A DNA stretch of 64,000 nt from the NCBI GenBank assembly GCA_904394705.1, contig CAJFNJ010000021.1:117363-181362 (forward strand), written 5' to 3'. Positions 49,861 through 58,212 of the stretch are shown in pieces. Numbering within the stretch: position 1 is the stretch's first letter; each line of letters opens with the position of its first letter. This DNA comes from Avimicrobium caecorum. GTDB lineage: Bacteria; Bacillota; Clostridia; Oscillospirales; Ruminococcaceae. The notes below the pieces were generated by a model. That model was not told where the DNA came from and did no database searches. It saw only the letters and a program-made list of their open reading frames with translations. The position numbers and the translations under genes are program-made.

Positions 49861-50802
49861 TTATGCCTTCGGCTTTGCATCTGTATCCACAACTTCCTTC
49901 AGCGAAGCTGCCAGACCTGCAATGGACTGGATATTGCTGGGGATAATCAGCTTGGTTGCCCGGCCATCCGCAGCCTTTGCAAAGGCTTCCAGGCTCTTGA
50001 GAGTCAGCACCTGCTCGGTGGGAGCGGCTTCATTCATGACCTTGATACTCTCAGCCAGTGCCTGCTGTACCATCTTGATCGCCTCAGCTTCACCCTGAGC
50101 CTCACGGATCTTCTGCTCACGCACGGCGTCAGCACGCAGGATTGCGGCTTCCTTCTCAGCTTCTGCCTTCAGGATCTCCGACTCCTTGTTACCTTCCGCT
50201 ACCAGGATCTGGCTCTGCTTCTCACCTTCCGCACGCAGGATCGACTCACGCTTTTCACGCTCAGCCTTCATCTGGCGCTCCATGGCATCCTGGATCTCAC
50301 TGGGCGGAATAATATTCTTGAGCTCAACCCGGTTGACCTTGATGCCCCACTTGTCAGTGGCAACATCCAGAGTGGATGTGATCTTGCTGTTGATGACATC
50401 ACGGGAGGTCAGGGTGTGATCCAGTTCCATCTCACCGATGATGTTACGCAGGGTGGTGGCAGTCAGATTCTCGATTGCCGAAATGGGACGCTCTACGCCA
50501 TAGGTATAGAGCTTGGGATCGGTGATCTGGAAGAACACAACGGTATCGATCTGCATGGTGACATTATCACGGGTGATAACAGCCTGAGGCTGGAAGTCCA
50601 CTACCTGCTCCTTGAGGCTGACACGCTTGGCAACCCGCTCGATGAACGGGAGCTTGAAGTGCAGGCCATTTTCCCAGGTGGTGCTGTAAGAGCCCAGACG
50701 CTCCACCACATACTCGGCTGCCTGCGGCACAATGACTACATTGCGTGCCACTACAACAGCGATCAGGACAAGAATGATCAGAAACATAATCAACTGCGGC
50801 AT
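49861..50802 (-). CDS. SPFH/stomatin-like membrane protein (QmcA-like)
   Basis: 313 aa from ATG 50802, eight bases after GGAGGGA; an earlier in-frame start lies before that site. An N-terminal membrane helix (residues 4-20) is followed by the SPFH/Band-7 domain (VVPQAAEYVVERLGSY, LRNIIGEMELDHTLTSRD) and a long Glu/Ala/Lys coiled coil (about residues 170-260). Such proteins form oligomeric membrane scaffolds. It is paired with nfeD upstream, as in many bacteria. Confidence 0.92.
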   Translation of the reverse strand: MPQLIMFLIILVLIAVVVARNVVIVPQAAEYVVERLGSYSTTWENGLHFKLPFIERVAKRVSLKEQVVDFQPQAVITRDNVTMQIDTVVFFQITDPKLYTYGVERPISAIENLTATTLRNIIGEMELDHTLTSRDVINSKITSTLDVATDKWGIKVNRVELKNIIPPSEIQDAMERQMKAEREKRESILRAEGEKQSQILVAEGNKESEILKAEAEKEAAILRADAVREQKIREAQGEAEAIKMVQQALAESIKVMNEAAPTEQVLTLKSLEAFAKAADGRATKLIIPSNIQSIAGLAASLKEVVDTDAKPKA

Positions 50803-50848
50803 AAATAAAATCCCTCCATATTCTTTATTGACTGTCCGGCAGGAACAA

Positions 50849-51295
50849 TCAATAGATCTTCTCCACAATCAGTTTGACGCCCTGGATCTCTTTAATCAGG
50901 ACTTCTTCTCCGACATCGATCGGTTCGCCGTTCTCGCTGCGGGCGCTCCAATCCATATCTTCCACCATGACCCGTCCCTGGGACTGAAGATTATCGATCG
51001 GCTGGATCACCTTGGCAACCTTTCCGATCAGCGCCCTGGAATTGGTTTCGGTTTTCTGGACCGTGAGCTTCTTCTTGACAAACGGACGGGTAATTGCCAG
51101 CACCAGAATGGACACCACAGTAAACACCGCAAACTGCGCTGTAAAGTCCATGCCGATGATCGCGGGCACCATTGCAGCCAGAGCGCCTACCGCAAACCAG
51201 ATGGAAACCAGCTGCACCGTGTTCGCCTCTACGATTGCCAGAATGATCGCCGCCGCCAGCCACAGAAAAGCCGACATCATTTCTCCAAAGTTCAT
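50849..51295 (-). CDS. NfeD-family membrane protein
   Basis: 148 aa. Three hydrophobic spans (about residues 6-24, 31-47 and 50-68) then an OB-fold domain with LIGKVAKVIQPI, GRVMVEDMDW and VGEEVLIKEIQGVKLIVE. The short NfeD form lacks the ClpP-like protease domain. It lies 46 bp upstream of the SPFH gene on the same strand and presumably helps assemble its complex. Confidence 0.9.
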   Translation of the reverse strand: MNFGEMMSAFLWLAAAIILAIVEANTVQLVSIWFAVGALAAMVPAIIGMDFTAQFAVFTVVSILVLAITRPFVKKKLTVQKTETNSRALIGKVAKVIQPIDNLQSQGRVMVEDMDWSARSENGEPIDVGEEVLIKEIQGVKLIVEKIY

Positions 51296-51626
51296 TCAAT
51301 CACCTCTTTGACGGCTTTACAGAATTCTGTCGAAAAATGCATTTCGACATTTACAGCATACTACATCCGGCCTGAACTTGCAATTCCTTTCTGTATCAAA
51401 TCTGTATCCAATCCATGAAAAATCAGGAAATCCCCCTGAAAATTGTAAGCAGGCAATCTGTCCAGCATCCGGGGGCGGTTCCCAGGGCCGTTCCGGTGGA
51501 AAATCTGGCAGCGTTCTTCCAGTTCATAGAAATTTCATGAATTATCTCCTGCTTTATAGTACAATTTATTGCAGAACTGAGTTAAAATATCTGTCTGAAA
51601 CGATCAATTTTCTGTGAGGGCTGCTT
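51296..51626. promoter_or_regulatory. Divergent intergenic region with nfeD promoter and leader hairpin
   Basis: On the minus strand TTGCAA (51383-51378) and TATGCT (51360-51355) are 17 bp apart. Downstream in the nfeD leader TGTCGAAA (51328-51335) and TTTCGACA (51342-51349) form a short hairpin. On the plus strand TACAAT (51560-51565) is a possible -10 for the DUF5685 gene without a clear -35. I see no gene here. Confidence 0.5.
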
Positions 51627-52478
51627 TTGTTTGGATATATCCGTGTCTACAAACCGGACATGAAAATCAGTGAGTATGAAACATACAAGGCCATCTACTG
51701 CGGGCTTTGCCGGGAACTGGGCCGGGAATACGGTCCGGCTGCCCGGATGACCCTGAGCTTTGATTTTACCTTCCTTGCCGCACTGATGATGGCTCTGGCG
51801 GAGGACAAGCCGGTTTACACCCGGCGCAAATGTGCCGCCAATCCCCTGAAAAGCTGCATTATGGCAGATCTCGGAGAAATCCAGAGCCGCTGCTGTGACT
51901 GTGCCGTGCTGATGCTCTGGTACAAGCTGGAGGACGATCTCAAGGATCACGGAACTGCCAGCCGGCTCCGGGCGGTGGCACTCTACCCGGCGGCACGCCT
52001 GGCCTATCAGAAGGCAGCCGGACGCCAACCGGAGCTGGATCAGCTCATCGGGGACAACATGCGCCTGCAGGCTGAAACTGAAGCCGCCGGCACCGCCTCC
52101 GCGGACCTTGCCAGCGAACCCACCGCACGGGTCCTGAGCGGACTGCTCTCTACCCTGTCGGACGACCCGATGCAGAAGCGGGTGCTGGAACGGCTGGGAT
52201 ACCTGATGGGACGGTATGTCTATCTCTGCGACGCCCTGGACGATCTGGAGGACGACCGGGAAAAGGGCAACTACAATCCCTTCCTGGCCGGTCAGTCCGC
52301 CGGGCCGGAGCAGATCGAAAATGCCATCGGTACCCTGTATCTGACCATTGCCGAAGCAGCAAAAACCTTTGAGCTGCTGGAACTCAAACGCTTTGAACCG
52401 ATCCTTGCCAATATTCTCTATCAGGGAATGAAGGAAACGGTTGATTCCATAGTATCCAAGAAGGAGAAAACAATATGA
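51627..52478 (+). CDS. DUF5685 family protein
   Basis: 283 aa with a TTG start at 51627 following GAGGG; the MFGYIRVYKPDMK start is what this family shows. Cys25, 28, 69, 77, 89, 90 and 92 form a metal-site-like cluster in YCGLC, KCAANPLKSC and RCCDC. Two aspartate-rich motifs, EDDLKD (102-107) and DALDDLEDD (202-210), sit in helices and recall class I isoprenoid synthases. Function unknown. It overlaps the J-domain gene by 4 bp. Confidence 0.8.
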   Translation: MFGYIRVYKPDMKISEYETYKAIYCGLCRELGREYGPAARMTLSFDFTFLAALMMALAEDKPVYTRRKCAANPLKSCIMADLGEIQSRCCDCAVLMLWYKLEDDLKDHGTASRLRAVALYPAARLAYQKAAGRQPELDQLIGDNMRLQAETEAAGTASADLASEPTARVLSGLLSTLSDDPMQKRVLERLGYLMGRYVYLCDALDDLEDDREKGNYNPFLAGQSAGPEQIENAIGTLYLTIAEAAKTFELLELKRFEPILANILYQGMKETVDSIVSKKEKTI

Positions 52479-53113
52479 CTGATCCCTACAAAGTTCTGGG
52501 AGTATCCCCCAATGCCAGTGATGATGAGATCAAGGCGGCATACCGGCAGCTGGCGAAAAAATATCACCCGGATAACTATGCCAACAACCCTCTGGCTGAC
52601 CTGGCAGAGGAAAAAATGCGGGAGATCAATGAAGCCTACGACATGATCCAGTCGATGCGGGTATCCCGGGGCAATGGAGGCGGCAATTCCTCCTCTGCCG
52701 GCTACAACAGCTATAACAACAGCTACAATGCCGGGGAATTCGGTGACATCCGCCGGCTCATCAACCTCAACAAGATCATTGAGGCCGACGAGCTGCTGGA
52801 GGGCATTCCCCAGAGCGGACGCAATGCGGAGTGGCATTACCTCAAGGGTGTGATCCATTACAAGCGCGGCTGGCTGGAGGAGGCCATGAAGCATTTCCAG
52901 ACTGCCAACCGCATGGACCCCAACAATATGGAGTATACAGCGGCGCTCAATCAGATGATGTGGCAGCGCCAGAATGCCCGTCCGGCCGGCGGGTACCGCA
53001 CCTACACCTACGGCGGAAATCCCGGCTGCAGCTCCTGTGACCTCTGCACCTCACTAATCTGCGCTGACTGCTGCTGTGAATGCATGGGCGGCGACCTCAT
53101 CCGCTGCTGCTGA
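52475..53113 (+). CDS. J-domain protein with TPR-like middle and Cys-rich tail
   Basis: 212 aa. A canonical J domain (residues 3-62, HPD at 31-33), a Gly/Ser/Asn-rich linker, a two-repeat TPR-like helical segment (about residues 90-160) and a C-terminal tail with ten cysteines in the last 28 residues. It should stimulate DnaK; the tail, unlike the DnaJ zinc finger in spacing, may bind metal or join DUF5685. It overlaps DUF5685 by ATGA and is followed 15 bp later by a membrane-protein gene. Confidence 0.88.
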   Translation: MTDPYKVLGVSPNASDDEIKAAYRQLAKKYHPDNYANNPLADLAEEKMREINEAYDMIQSMRVSRGNGGGNSSSAGYNSYNNSYNAGEFGDIRRLINLNKIIEADELLEGIPQSGRNAEWHYLKGVIHYKRGWLEEAMKHFQTANRMDPNNMEYTAALNQMMWQRQNARPAGGYRTYTYGGNPGCSSCDLCTSLICADCCCECMGGDLIRCC

Positions 53114-53128
53114 CAGGAGGCGCTGTCA

Positions 53129-53683
53129 ATGTCCAAAAGCAAACAGATTGCCGCAGGCGGAATTGCATCTTCCCTCTGCCTGCTGCTGATGTTTCTCACC
53201 GGTGTATTCCCCTTTGCCACCTATGCCCTGCCTGCCATGGCAGGGACATTGCTGGTGGTGGTCGTACTGGAACTGAACCGGGCCACAGCGGTCATGGTCT
53301 ATGTGAGTGTATCGCTGCTCAGCCTGTTCATCGCTCCGGACAAGGAAGCGGCGCTGGTCTTTATCTTCTTCTTCGGATACTATCCTATCCTCAAGGGGCT
53401 GATCGAGCAGATCCGTCTGCGCCCGGTGGAACTGGCTGTGAAGTATATCCTGTTCAACGGCATGATGGTGCTGGTATACTTCCTGATGATCCAGTTCCTG
53501 GGCATGCAGTATGTAGCCGATGAAATGATGGAATACGGACCGTATGGGCTTTACTTCCTGCTGGGAGCGGGGAACTTCATGTTCTTTTATTACGACAAGG
53601 CCCTGACCGGGCTCATCAGTGCCTATATCTATCAGTTCCGGCCCCGGTATATCGGAAAATGGAAGCATGAAAAAAGCCTTTAG
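53129..53683 (+). CDS. Uncharacterised six-span membrane protein
   Basis: 184 aa, hydrophobic with about six spans (residues 8-24, 28-45, 53-70, 73-90, 102-122, 136-155) and a basic C-terminus. The pattern recalls small ECF-type S components or BioY-like proteins, but no binding motif is convincing. It is the last gene of the DUF5685/J-protein unit. Its final codons lie in the left arm of the terminator. Confidence 0.75.
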   Translation: MSKSKQIAAGGIASSLCLLLMFLTGVFPFATYALPAMAGTLLVVVVLELNRATAVMVYVSVSLLSLFIAPDKEAALVFIFFFGYYPILKGLIEQIRLRPVELAVKYILFNGMMVLVYFLMIQFLGMQYVADEMMEYGPYGLYFLLGAGNFMFFYYDKALTGLISAYIYQFRPRYIGKWKHEKSL

Positions 53684-53708
53684 CCACTCAGAAGCTAAAG
53701 GCTTTTTT
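53670..53708. terminator. Terminator overlapping the membrane-protein stop codon (bidirectional)
   Basis: AAAAAAGCCTTTAGC (53670-53684) and GCTAAAGGCTTTTTT (53694-53708), 15-bp stem with A/T-runs on both sides, serving the upstream gene and the leftward DUF378 gene. Confidence 0.93.
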
Positions 53709-53721
53709 GCCCGGCCCCGGA

Positions 53722-53937
53722 TCAGTGATCCTGGATCTGACGGGCAGACGGTTCCCGGAACAAAAGCGAAATGCACCAGATGCCGCCCAGTGCGACCAGT
53801 GCATAGACAACACGGCTGATCATGGCGTCGGAGCCGCCGAACAGGTAGGCCACCAGATCCAACTGGAACAAGGCTACGCTGCCCCAGTTCAGGGCGCCGA
53901 TGATAACAAGCAGCAGGGAAATTCTGTCGATCATCAT
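53722..53937 (-). CDS. DUF378 family small membrane protein
   Basis: 71 aa with two membrane helices. The segment ISLLLVIIGALNWGSVALFQLD, seen here as IIGALNWGSVALF and DLVAYLFGG, and a second helix VVYALVALGGIWC are characteristic of DUF378. Function unknown. RBS GAGGAGGAAGA precedes two consecutive ATG codons; the first is used here. Confidence 0.92.
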   Translation of the reverse strand: MMIDRISLLLVIIGALNWGSVALFQLDLVAYLFGGSDAMISRVVYALVALGGIWCISLLFREPSARQIQDH

Positions 53938-54049
53938 ATTCTTCCTCCTCTCTGTCTGGCTTCCTTTTTAGCATGGACGGTTTTCTTTCCTGTATACAAC
54001 GGAAGATATTTCCGTTCCCGGCACAGGGAAATTTTCATCGGCAGGTTTC

Positions 54050-54078
54050 TTTACCTTTCTCGGGAAATATGATATAAT
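54050..54078 (+). promoter_or_regulatory. Promoter of the 96-aa gene
   Basis: TTTACC (54050-54055) and TATAAT (54073-54078) with 17 bp between; leader about 100 nt. The rest of 53938-54185 shows nothing else. Confidence 0.65.
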
Positions 54079-54185
54079 ATATACTACATAAGTATCTCAT
54101 TTCATAAACAGTTGTTTTCAGTTACCAATCAGACCCCAGGTTTTTATGTATATTCAGAACATTCAAGATACAGGAGGAATTCAAT

Positions 54186-54476
54186 ATGGCAGTGAAAAAT
54201 GAAAAGAGTGAATATACCATGTATCGCGGCAGACCTCTGGTCCGCAGTGGTCGCACCATCTATTATGGTGATCCCGGTCAGGATTATGTGGTACTGATGA
54301 ATATCGTATCCACTGTGAAGGACGGCGATGAGGAACTGGCTAACAAGATCGTTGTTCAGTGCATGGCGACTGACCCCACCATCAACCCCAAGGACCGCAT
54401 TGTAAAGCGTGCGGAACGGGAAGGCCTCTACCCTGCCCTGCAGATCGCATCCATCTGGCTGGACCGCAATAACTGA
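54186..54476 (+). CDS. Conserved hypothetical protein, 96 aa
   Basis: I do not recognise a named family. The protein is soluble, mixed alpha/beta and ends in helices; internal motifs YRGRPLVRSGRTIYYGDP and VKDGDEELANKIVVQCMATD look well formed and codon use matches the neighbours. It has a strong RBS (AGGAGG), its own promoter and a terminator, so it is expressed alone and probably at a good level. No membrane segment or signal peptide. Confidence 0.75.
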   Translation: MAVKNEKSEYTMYRGRPLVRSGRTIYYGDPGQDYVVLMNIVSTVKDGDEELANKIVVQCMATDPTINPKDRIVKRAEREGLYPALQIASIWLDRNN

Positions 54477-54492
54477 TCCCATCGTATATGAG

Positions 54493-54528
54493 AAAATCCC
54501 TCTGGAAGATTTCCAGAGGGATTTTTTG
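54493..54528. terminator. Bidirectional terminator between the 96-aa gene and the MazF-like gene
   Basis: AAATCCCTCTGGAA (54494-54507) and TTCCAGAGGGATTT (54511-54524) with T-run to the right and A-run to the left. Confidence 0.93.
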
Positions 54529-54530
54529 CG

Positions 54531-54893
54531 TCAGGAATGTCTGGGACCGCCGCGCAGTCCGAAACTCACTGAAAGGGCCTGATCGATCCGGCTCATTGCC
54601 GTATCATCCAAGCTGCCCATCTTTTCCCGCAGACGCTGTTTATCTATGGTACGGATCTGCTCCAGCAGCACCACCGAATCCCGGGAAAGGCCGCAGCCTC
54701 CGGACGGAAGATCGATATGGGTGGGCAGTTTGGCTTTATCCTGCCGGCTGGTGATGGCAGCAGCGATCACAGTGGGACTGTAACGGTTGCCCACATCGTT
54801 CTGCACAATCAGTACCGGACGGACACCGCCCTGCTCCGATCCCACCACCGGGCTGAGATCCGCATAGTATATTTCACCTCGTTTGACAGTCAC
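54531..54893 (-). CDS. MazF/PemK-like endoribonuclease toxin (NdoA-like)
   Basis: 120 aa. The N-terminal VKRGEIYYADLSPVVGSEQG, GGVRPVLIVQND, and LLEQIRTIDKQRL segments are those of NdoA/EndoA of Bacillus. MazF-type toxins cut mRNA at short sites. The GTG start at 54893 has a poor ribosome-binding site; the conserved protein start supports it. No RHH antitoxin gene is recognisable upstream, unlike the usual ndoAI-ndoA pair. Confidence 0.92.
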   Translation of the reverse strand: MTVKRGEIYYADLSPVVGSEQGGVRPVLIVQNDVGNRYSPTVIAAAITSRQDKAKLPTHIDLPSGGCGLSRDSVVLLEQIRTIDKQRLREKMGSLDDTAMSRIDQALSVSFGLRGGPRHS

Positions 54894-55175
54894 GCTCCAT
54901 CACGCTCCGAATTTTTTCATTTCCGCCGCTGATACCGGCTTACAGCTATAGCATTCCCCGGGACCTGACAGTCTAATCATCTGCTTTGGCTCCGGGCGGA
55001 GAAAACCGGTCATCACCGGCAGGATCGTGTGGATTGGTACCGCAGTGCGGTACACTGTCATCTTATGCGTCTGTTTCCGGCTCAGTGCGTCCGCCTGTCC
55101 CGTCTCAGTCAGCTTTTCACGCTGAAAATCATCACCGCTTGTGCCAGGCTCCCGGATTCTGCACCCTTTCCCGAT
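54894..55175. other. Stretch in the antitoxin position, no gene recognised
   Basis: A leftward open frame ends at 54900, six bases before the toxin GTG, where an antitoxin gene would normally end. Its only ATGs lack ribosome-binding sites and the translation shows no ribbon-helix-helix or other antitoxin features. I cannot call a gene. Confidence 0.4.
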
Positions 55176-55209
55176 AAAAATAAATATCCCCTGCAAACAC
55201 AGGGGATAT
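55176..55209 (-). terminator. Terminator of the acetyltransferase gene
   Basis: On the minus strand ATATCCCCTG / CAGGGGATAT with TTATTTTTA after it, 17 bp past the stop codon. Confidence 0.88.
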
Positions 55210-55225
55210 CCGGGATCTGATTCAG

Positions 55226-55708
55226 TTAAAACGGTTCCGGTGCAGGGCGGCGCAGACGGATCTCCCATACCGGGGTACCCTCCACCAGCCTGCGGGTGCC
55301 ATCCGGACAGAAGCCCTGGCTGTGATAGAAATCCAGGGCAGCCCTGTTGGGCTCCAGACACCAGAGCACCATCGGCTGATTCCGGGTCTTCCCCAGTGCT
55401 TCACCCATCAGGCGACCACCGATCCCCTCCCGCTGGAAGAATGGATCTATGTAAAGCTCGTATACTTCACAGCAGTCCAGGCAGTCCTGATCCCGTGCCG
55501 GACCGAAGGTGAGGACTCCTTTGAGGATGCCATCCTCTTCCCACACCAGCGCCGCAGACGGGTCAACTTCCTGTGCGGTGTCATGGACATTGAGCAGATG
55601 GAAGGAGTAAAAATCGTCCTGAAAAATCGGACGGTAAGCCATGCGTTTGGCAAAGACCAGGATCTCCGCAATGCGCCACCGATCCGCTTCCACAGCCGGG
55701 CGTACCAT
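55226..55708 (-). CDS. GNAT family N-acetyltransferase
   Basis: 160 aa. Acetyl-CoA loop in PFFQREGIGGRLMGEAL, C-terminal DFYHSQGFCPDGTRRLVEG and WEIRLRR strand are typical. Start VRPAVEADRWRIAEI is the common GNAT opening. Substrate unknown. It begins 9 bp after the purine nucleoside phosphorylase stop and is probably the last gene of that transcript. Confidence 0.92.
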   Translation of the reverse strand: MVRPAVEADRWRIAEILVFAKRMAYRPIFQDDFYSFHLLNVHDTAQEVDPSAALVWEEDGILKGVLTFGPARDQDCLDCCEVYELYIDPFFQREGIGGRLMGEALGKTRNQPMVLWCLEPNRAALDFYHSQGFCPDGTRRLVEGTPVWEIRLRRPAPEPF

Positions 55709-55717
55709 TGTACTTCC

Positions 55718-56554
55718 TCACATCCGGCTGGTCAGGGCTGTGACAAGGCGGATGAAATCAACCTTGACCCGGTCAGCGGTCTCCTTGACCTCTTCGTGGG
55801 AGAGCAGACCCTCGCCCATACCCGCAGCCAGGTTGGTAATGCAGGAGATACCGCAGACCCGCAGGCCGCAGTGCCGTGCCACCAGCACTTCCGGCACAGT
55901 GGACATACCCACTGCATCAGCGCCGATGGTGCGCAGATAGCGGATCTCAGCCGGGGTCTCATAGTTGGGACCGGTGAGCCAGGCATAGACGCCCTTCTGC
56001 AGCGGAATATCCAGCTCCGCAGCCAGATTTTCAGCCAGAGTACGGTATTCCCGGTCATAAGCCACGGTCATATCAAAGAAGCGCTCACCGAATGCCTCCA
56101 GGTTTTCGCCGATCAGCGGGTTTTCTCCGGTGAGGTTGAGGTGGTCCTCAATGAGCATCAGATTGCCCGGACGGAATCCGGTATTGATGCCGCCGGCAGC
56201 ATTGGTGACGATCAGGGTTCCGATCCCCAGCAGCTTCATCACACGCACCGGCAGGGTCACCTGCTTGAGGTCATAGCCCTCATAATAGTGGAAGCGTCCC
56301 TGCATACAGAGAACTTCCCGTCCTTCCAGCTTTCCCACCACAAACTGTCCCTTGTGTCCGGCGACAGTGGATACCGGGAAGTGCGGGATGTCCCCATAGG
56401 GAATCTGTACCGCATCGGTCAGCTGTTCGGCAAGGTCTCCCAGGCCCGAACCCAGTGTAATGGCAATCTCAGGCTTGCGCCCGTTCAGCTTCTCCTTGAT
56501 ATAGGCAGCCGCCTCCTGTACCTGACGGGTATATTCCGCAGCAGAAAAATTCAT
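55718..56554 (-). CDS. punA: Purine nucleoside phosphorylase
   Basis: 278 aa from ATG 56554, preceded by AAAAGGAGTTGGATACT; an ATG eleven codons earlier lacks such a site. Motifs ITLGSGLGDLAEQL, GRFHYYEGYDLKQVTLPVRV (in part) and VTNAAGGINTGFRPGNL place it in the trimeric PNP family. The catalytic region WLTGPNYETPAEIRYLRTIGADAVGMSTVPE is intact. It cleaves (deoxy)guanosine and inosine in salvage. Confidence 0.95.
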   Translation of the reverse strand: MNFSAAEYTRQVQEAAAYIKEKLNGRKPEIAITLGSGLGDLAEQLTDAVQIPYGDIPHFPVSTVAGHKGQFVVGKLEGREVLCMQGRFHYYEGYDLKQVTLPVRVMKLLGIGTLIVTNAAGGINTGFRPGNLMLIEDHLNLTGENPLIGENLEAFGERFFDMTVAYDREYRTLAENLAAELDIPLQKGVYAWLTGPNYETPAEIRYLRTIGADAVGMSTVPEVLVARHCGLRVCGISCITNLAAGMGEGLLSHEEVKETADRVKVDFIRLVTALTSRM

Positions 56555-56636
56555 AGTATCCAACTCCTTTTGTTTTCTGGTTACCATGATATAATACCGC
56601 GGCTGATCCCGTCAAGCGTTTCCGGCAAAATCCGTA

Positions 56637-57254
56637 TCACTGTTCCCGTGCTTCCCGCAGCGATTCCACCCACTCCACCAGAGCCAGCTTGGGCTTGTAG
56701 ACCGGAGTTTGCCCCAGATCCAGGATCTCCTGTTCCACCACCGCGGCCTGTCCCTCCACAGCGGCATCAATGCACATGGGCGGGTAGGCCACACACCACC
56801 AGTTATGCCCTTCCCCGCTCCCCAGGGTGATCCGCAGGGCCTGGTACCGCCCGGCAGGCATACTGAAGGTACTGCCATCACGCTCATACTCCCGGGTGGT
56901 GAAATACATCTCGGTCAGCTCCGCCTTGGCCTGATAGGGCATGCCCGCCTCTGCCAGGACTTCGTTGGCTGTTTCCTCAATGCGATCCATCTCCCCTTCC
57001 AGACAGGCAATGGTCCCCTCCAGAGTCCCGTCGCCGCTGAAATCCTGATTGATCGCCTCCAGCACGGCATCCCGTACCTGCAGCTTGACGGCCTGGTCGG
57101 CCTCCTGATCCGAATCTGCCAGGATATGAATGCGCAGCACCTCCTGCCGGAGCTCGGCACAGTCCTGCATAAAGCCTGTCACCGAGGAAACCCCCAGCGT
57201 GATAACCAACCCGATCAGAGCTGCCAGCTCCAACCGGCCGATATGGATTTTCAC
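56637..57254 (-). CDS. spoIIR: Stage II sporulation protein R
   Basis: 205 aa with an N-terminal membrane/signal helix (residues 9-30) and the SpoIIR domain: RIHILADSDQEADQAVKLQVRDAV and, near the C-terminus, HNWWCVAYPPMC. SpoIIR is made in the forespore under sigma-F and triggers SpoIIGA to process pro-sigma-E. GTG start after GGGAGTTTTGCATT. A terminator lies between it and ispE upstream. Confidence 0.92.
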   Translation of the reverse strand: MKIHIGRLELAALIGLVITLGVSSVTGFMQDCAELRQEVLRIHILADSDQEADQAVKLQVRDAVLEAINQDFSGDGTLEGTIACLEGEMDRIEETANEVLAEAGMPYQAKAELTEMYFTTREYERDGSTFSMPAGRYQALRITLGSGEGHNWWCVAYPPMCIDAAVEGQAAVVEQEILDLGQTPVYKPKLALVEWVESLREAREQ

Positions 57255-57273
57255 AATGCAAAACTCCCTTCAA

Positions 57274-57327
57274 AAAGAAAAATCAGTGCATCCATTCCGG
57301 TAATGAATACCAGAAGTATGCACTGAT
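57274..57327 (-). terminator. Terminator after ispE
   Basis: On the minus strand ATCAGTGCAT (57327-57318) pairs with ATGCACTGAT (57291-57282), followed by TTTTCTTTTTG. A GCATA sequence in its first arm could belong to a sigma-F promoter of spoIIR, but that is very tentative. Confidence 0.75.
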
Positions 57328-57336
57328 CAATGGAAA

Positions 57337-58212
57337 TTATTCAGTGATGGTGGCGCCATATTCCACCGGACTGCACCGGCGGGTATAATAGCCCAGCTTT
57401 TTCAGAGTGCGGGAGGCGTTTTCCAGCTGTTCGCTGCGGGGGAAGATCCCGAATACCGCAGACCCGGAACCGGTCATCCGGCTTCCGGCTGCGCCCGATT
57501 CCAGCATGATCTGCCGGATCTCCTGCACCTCCGGGAGGTCAGCGGCCTCCTCCAGGGCGTTATAGAGCAGCTTGCACACTGCCGACAGGTCATCGGCGTT
57601 GATCGCCTTCTTGATCAGCGGCGTACCGGGAATCCCGTACGGCTTGCCAGAGGCATCATAGCGGGCAAAACACTCCGCTGTGGGCACTCCTTTCGCTGGC
57701 TTGGCAATCAGAATGCGGCAGTCGTCCAGGGGCTCCAGTGCCTCGAGGATCTCGCCGTAACCCCGCACCATGGCAGTACCGCCCTGGATGCAGAACGGAA
57801 TATCCGAGCCGACCCGAGCACCCAGTTCGATCAGACGCTCCGTCCTGAGCGGAGAGCCCAGCAGCGCATTGAGTCCCACCAGGACTCCGGCGCCGTCGGC
57901 ACTGCCGCCGCCCAGTCCGGCTTCCGAGGGGATCTCCTTGTGGATGCGGATCTCCACCCCATGGCGTGATTTGGTTTCGTCCAGCAGCAGCCGGGCACAG
58001 CGCCATGCAATGTTGGTCTGGTCTGCCGGGATGGGACTGTCCTCCATGGAGAGGGCCACTTCCCCGGTGTCGTTGAGGGTGAGATAGACGGTGTCAAACA
58101 GATTCACCGCCTGCATCACCATCTCCATAATATGATACCCATTGGGCATGCGATGGGTAATATCCAGATAGAGATTGAGCTTTGCCGGACATTTAACCTT
58201 GACCGTTTTCAT
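57337..58212 (-). CDS. ispE: 4-diphosphocytidyl-2-C-methyl-D-erythritol kinase
   Basis: 291 aa GHMP kinase. VKCPAKLNLYLDITHRMPNGYH at the N-terminus, ATP loop AGLGGGSADGAGVLVGLNAL and C-terminal SRMTGSGSAVFGIF are diagnostic. It phosphorylates CDP-ME in the MEP pathway that dxs starts. Its ATG lies 20 bp inside the upstream aminotransferase gene. Confidence 0.96.
   Translation of the reverse strand: MKTVKVKCPAKLNLYLDITHRMPNGYHIMEMVMQAVNLFDTVYLTLNDTGEVALSMEDSPIPADQTNIAWRCARLLLDETKSRHGVEIRIHKEIPSEAGLGGGSADGAGVLVGLNALLGSPLRTERLIELGARVGSDIPFCIQGGTAMVRGYGEILEALEPLDDCRILIAKPAKGVPTAECFARYDASGKPYGIPGTPLIKKAINADDLSAVCKLLYNALEEAADLPEVQEIRQIMLESGAAGSRMTGSGSAVFGIFPRSEQLENASRTLKKLGYYTRRCSPVEYGATITE

Noticed and set aside
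54900..55361. 153-codon leftward frame upstream of the MazF-like gene as its antitoxin
   Set aside because: It runs through the terminator and end of the acetyltransferase gene, lacks a ribosome-binding site and shows no antitoxin motif.
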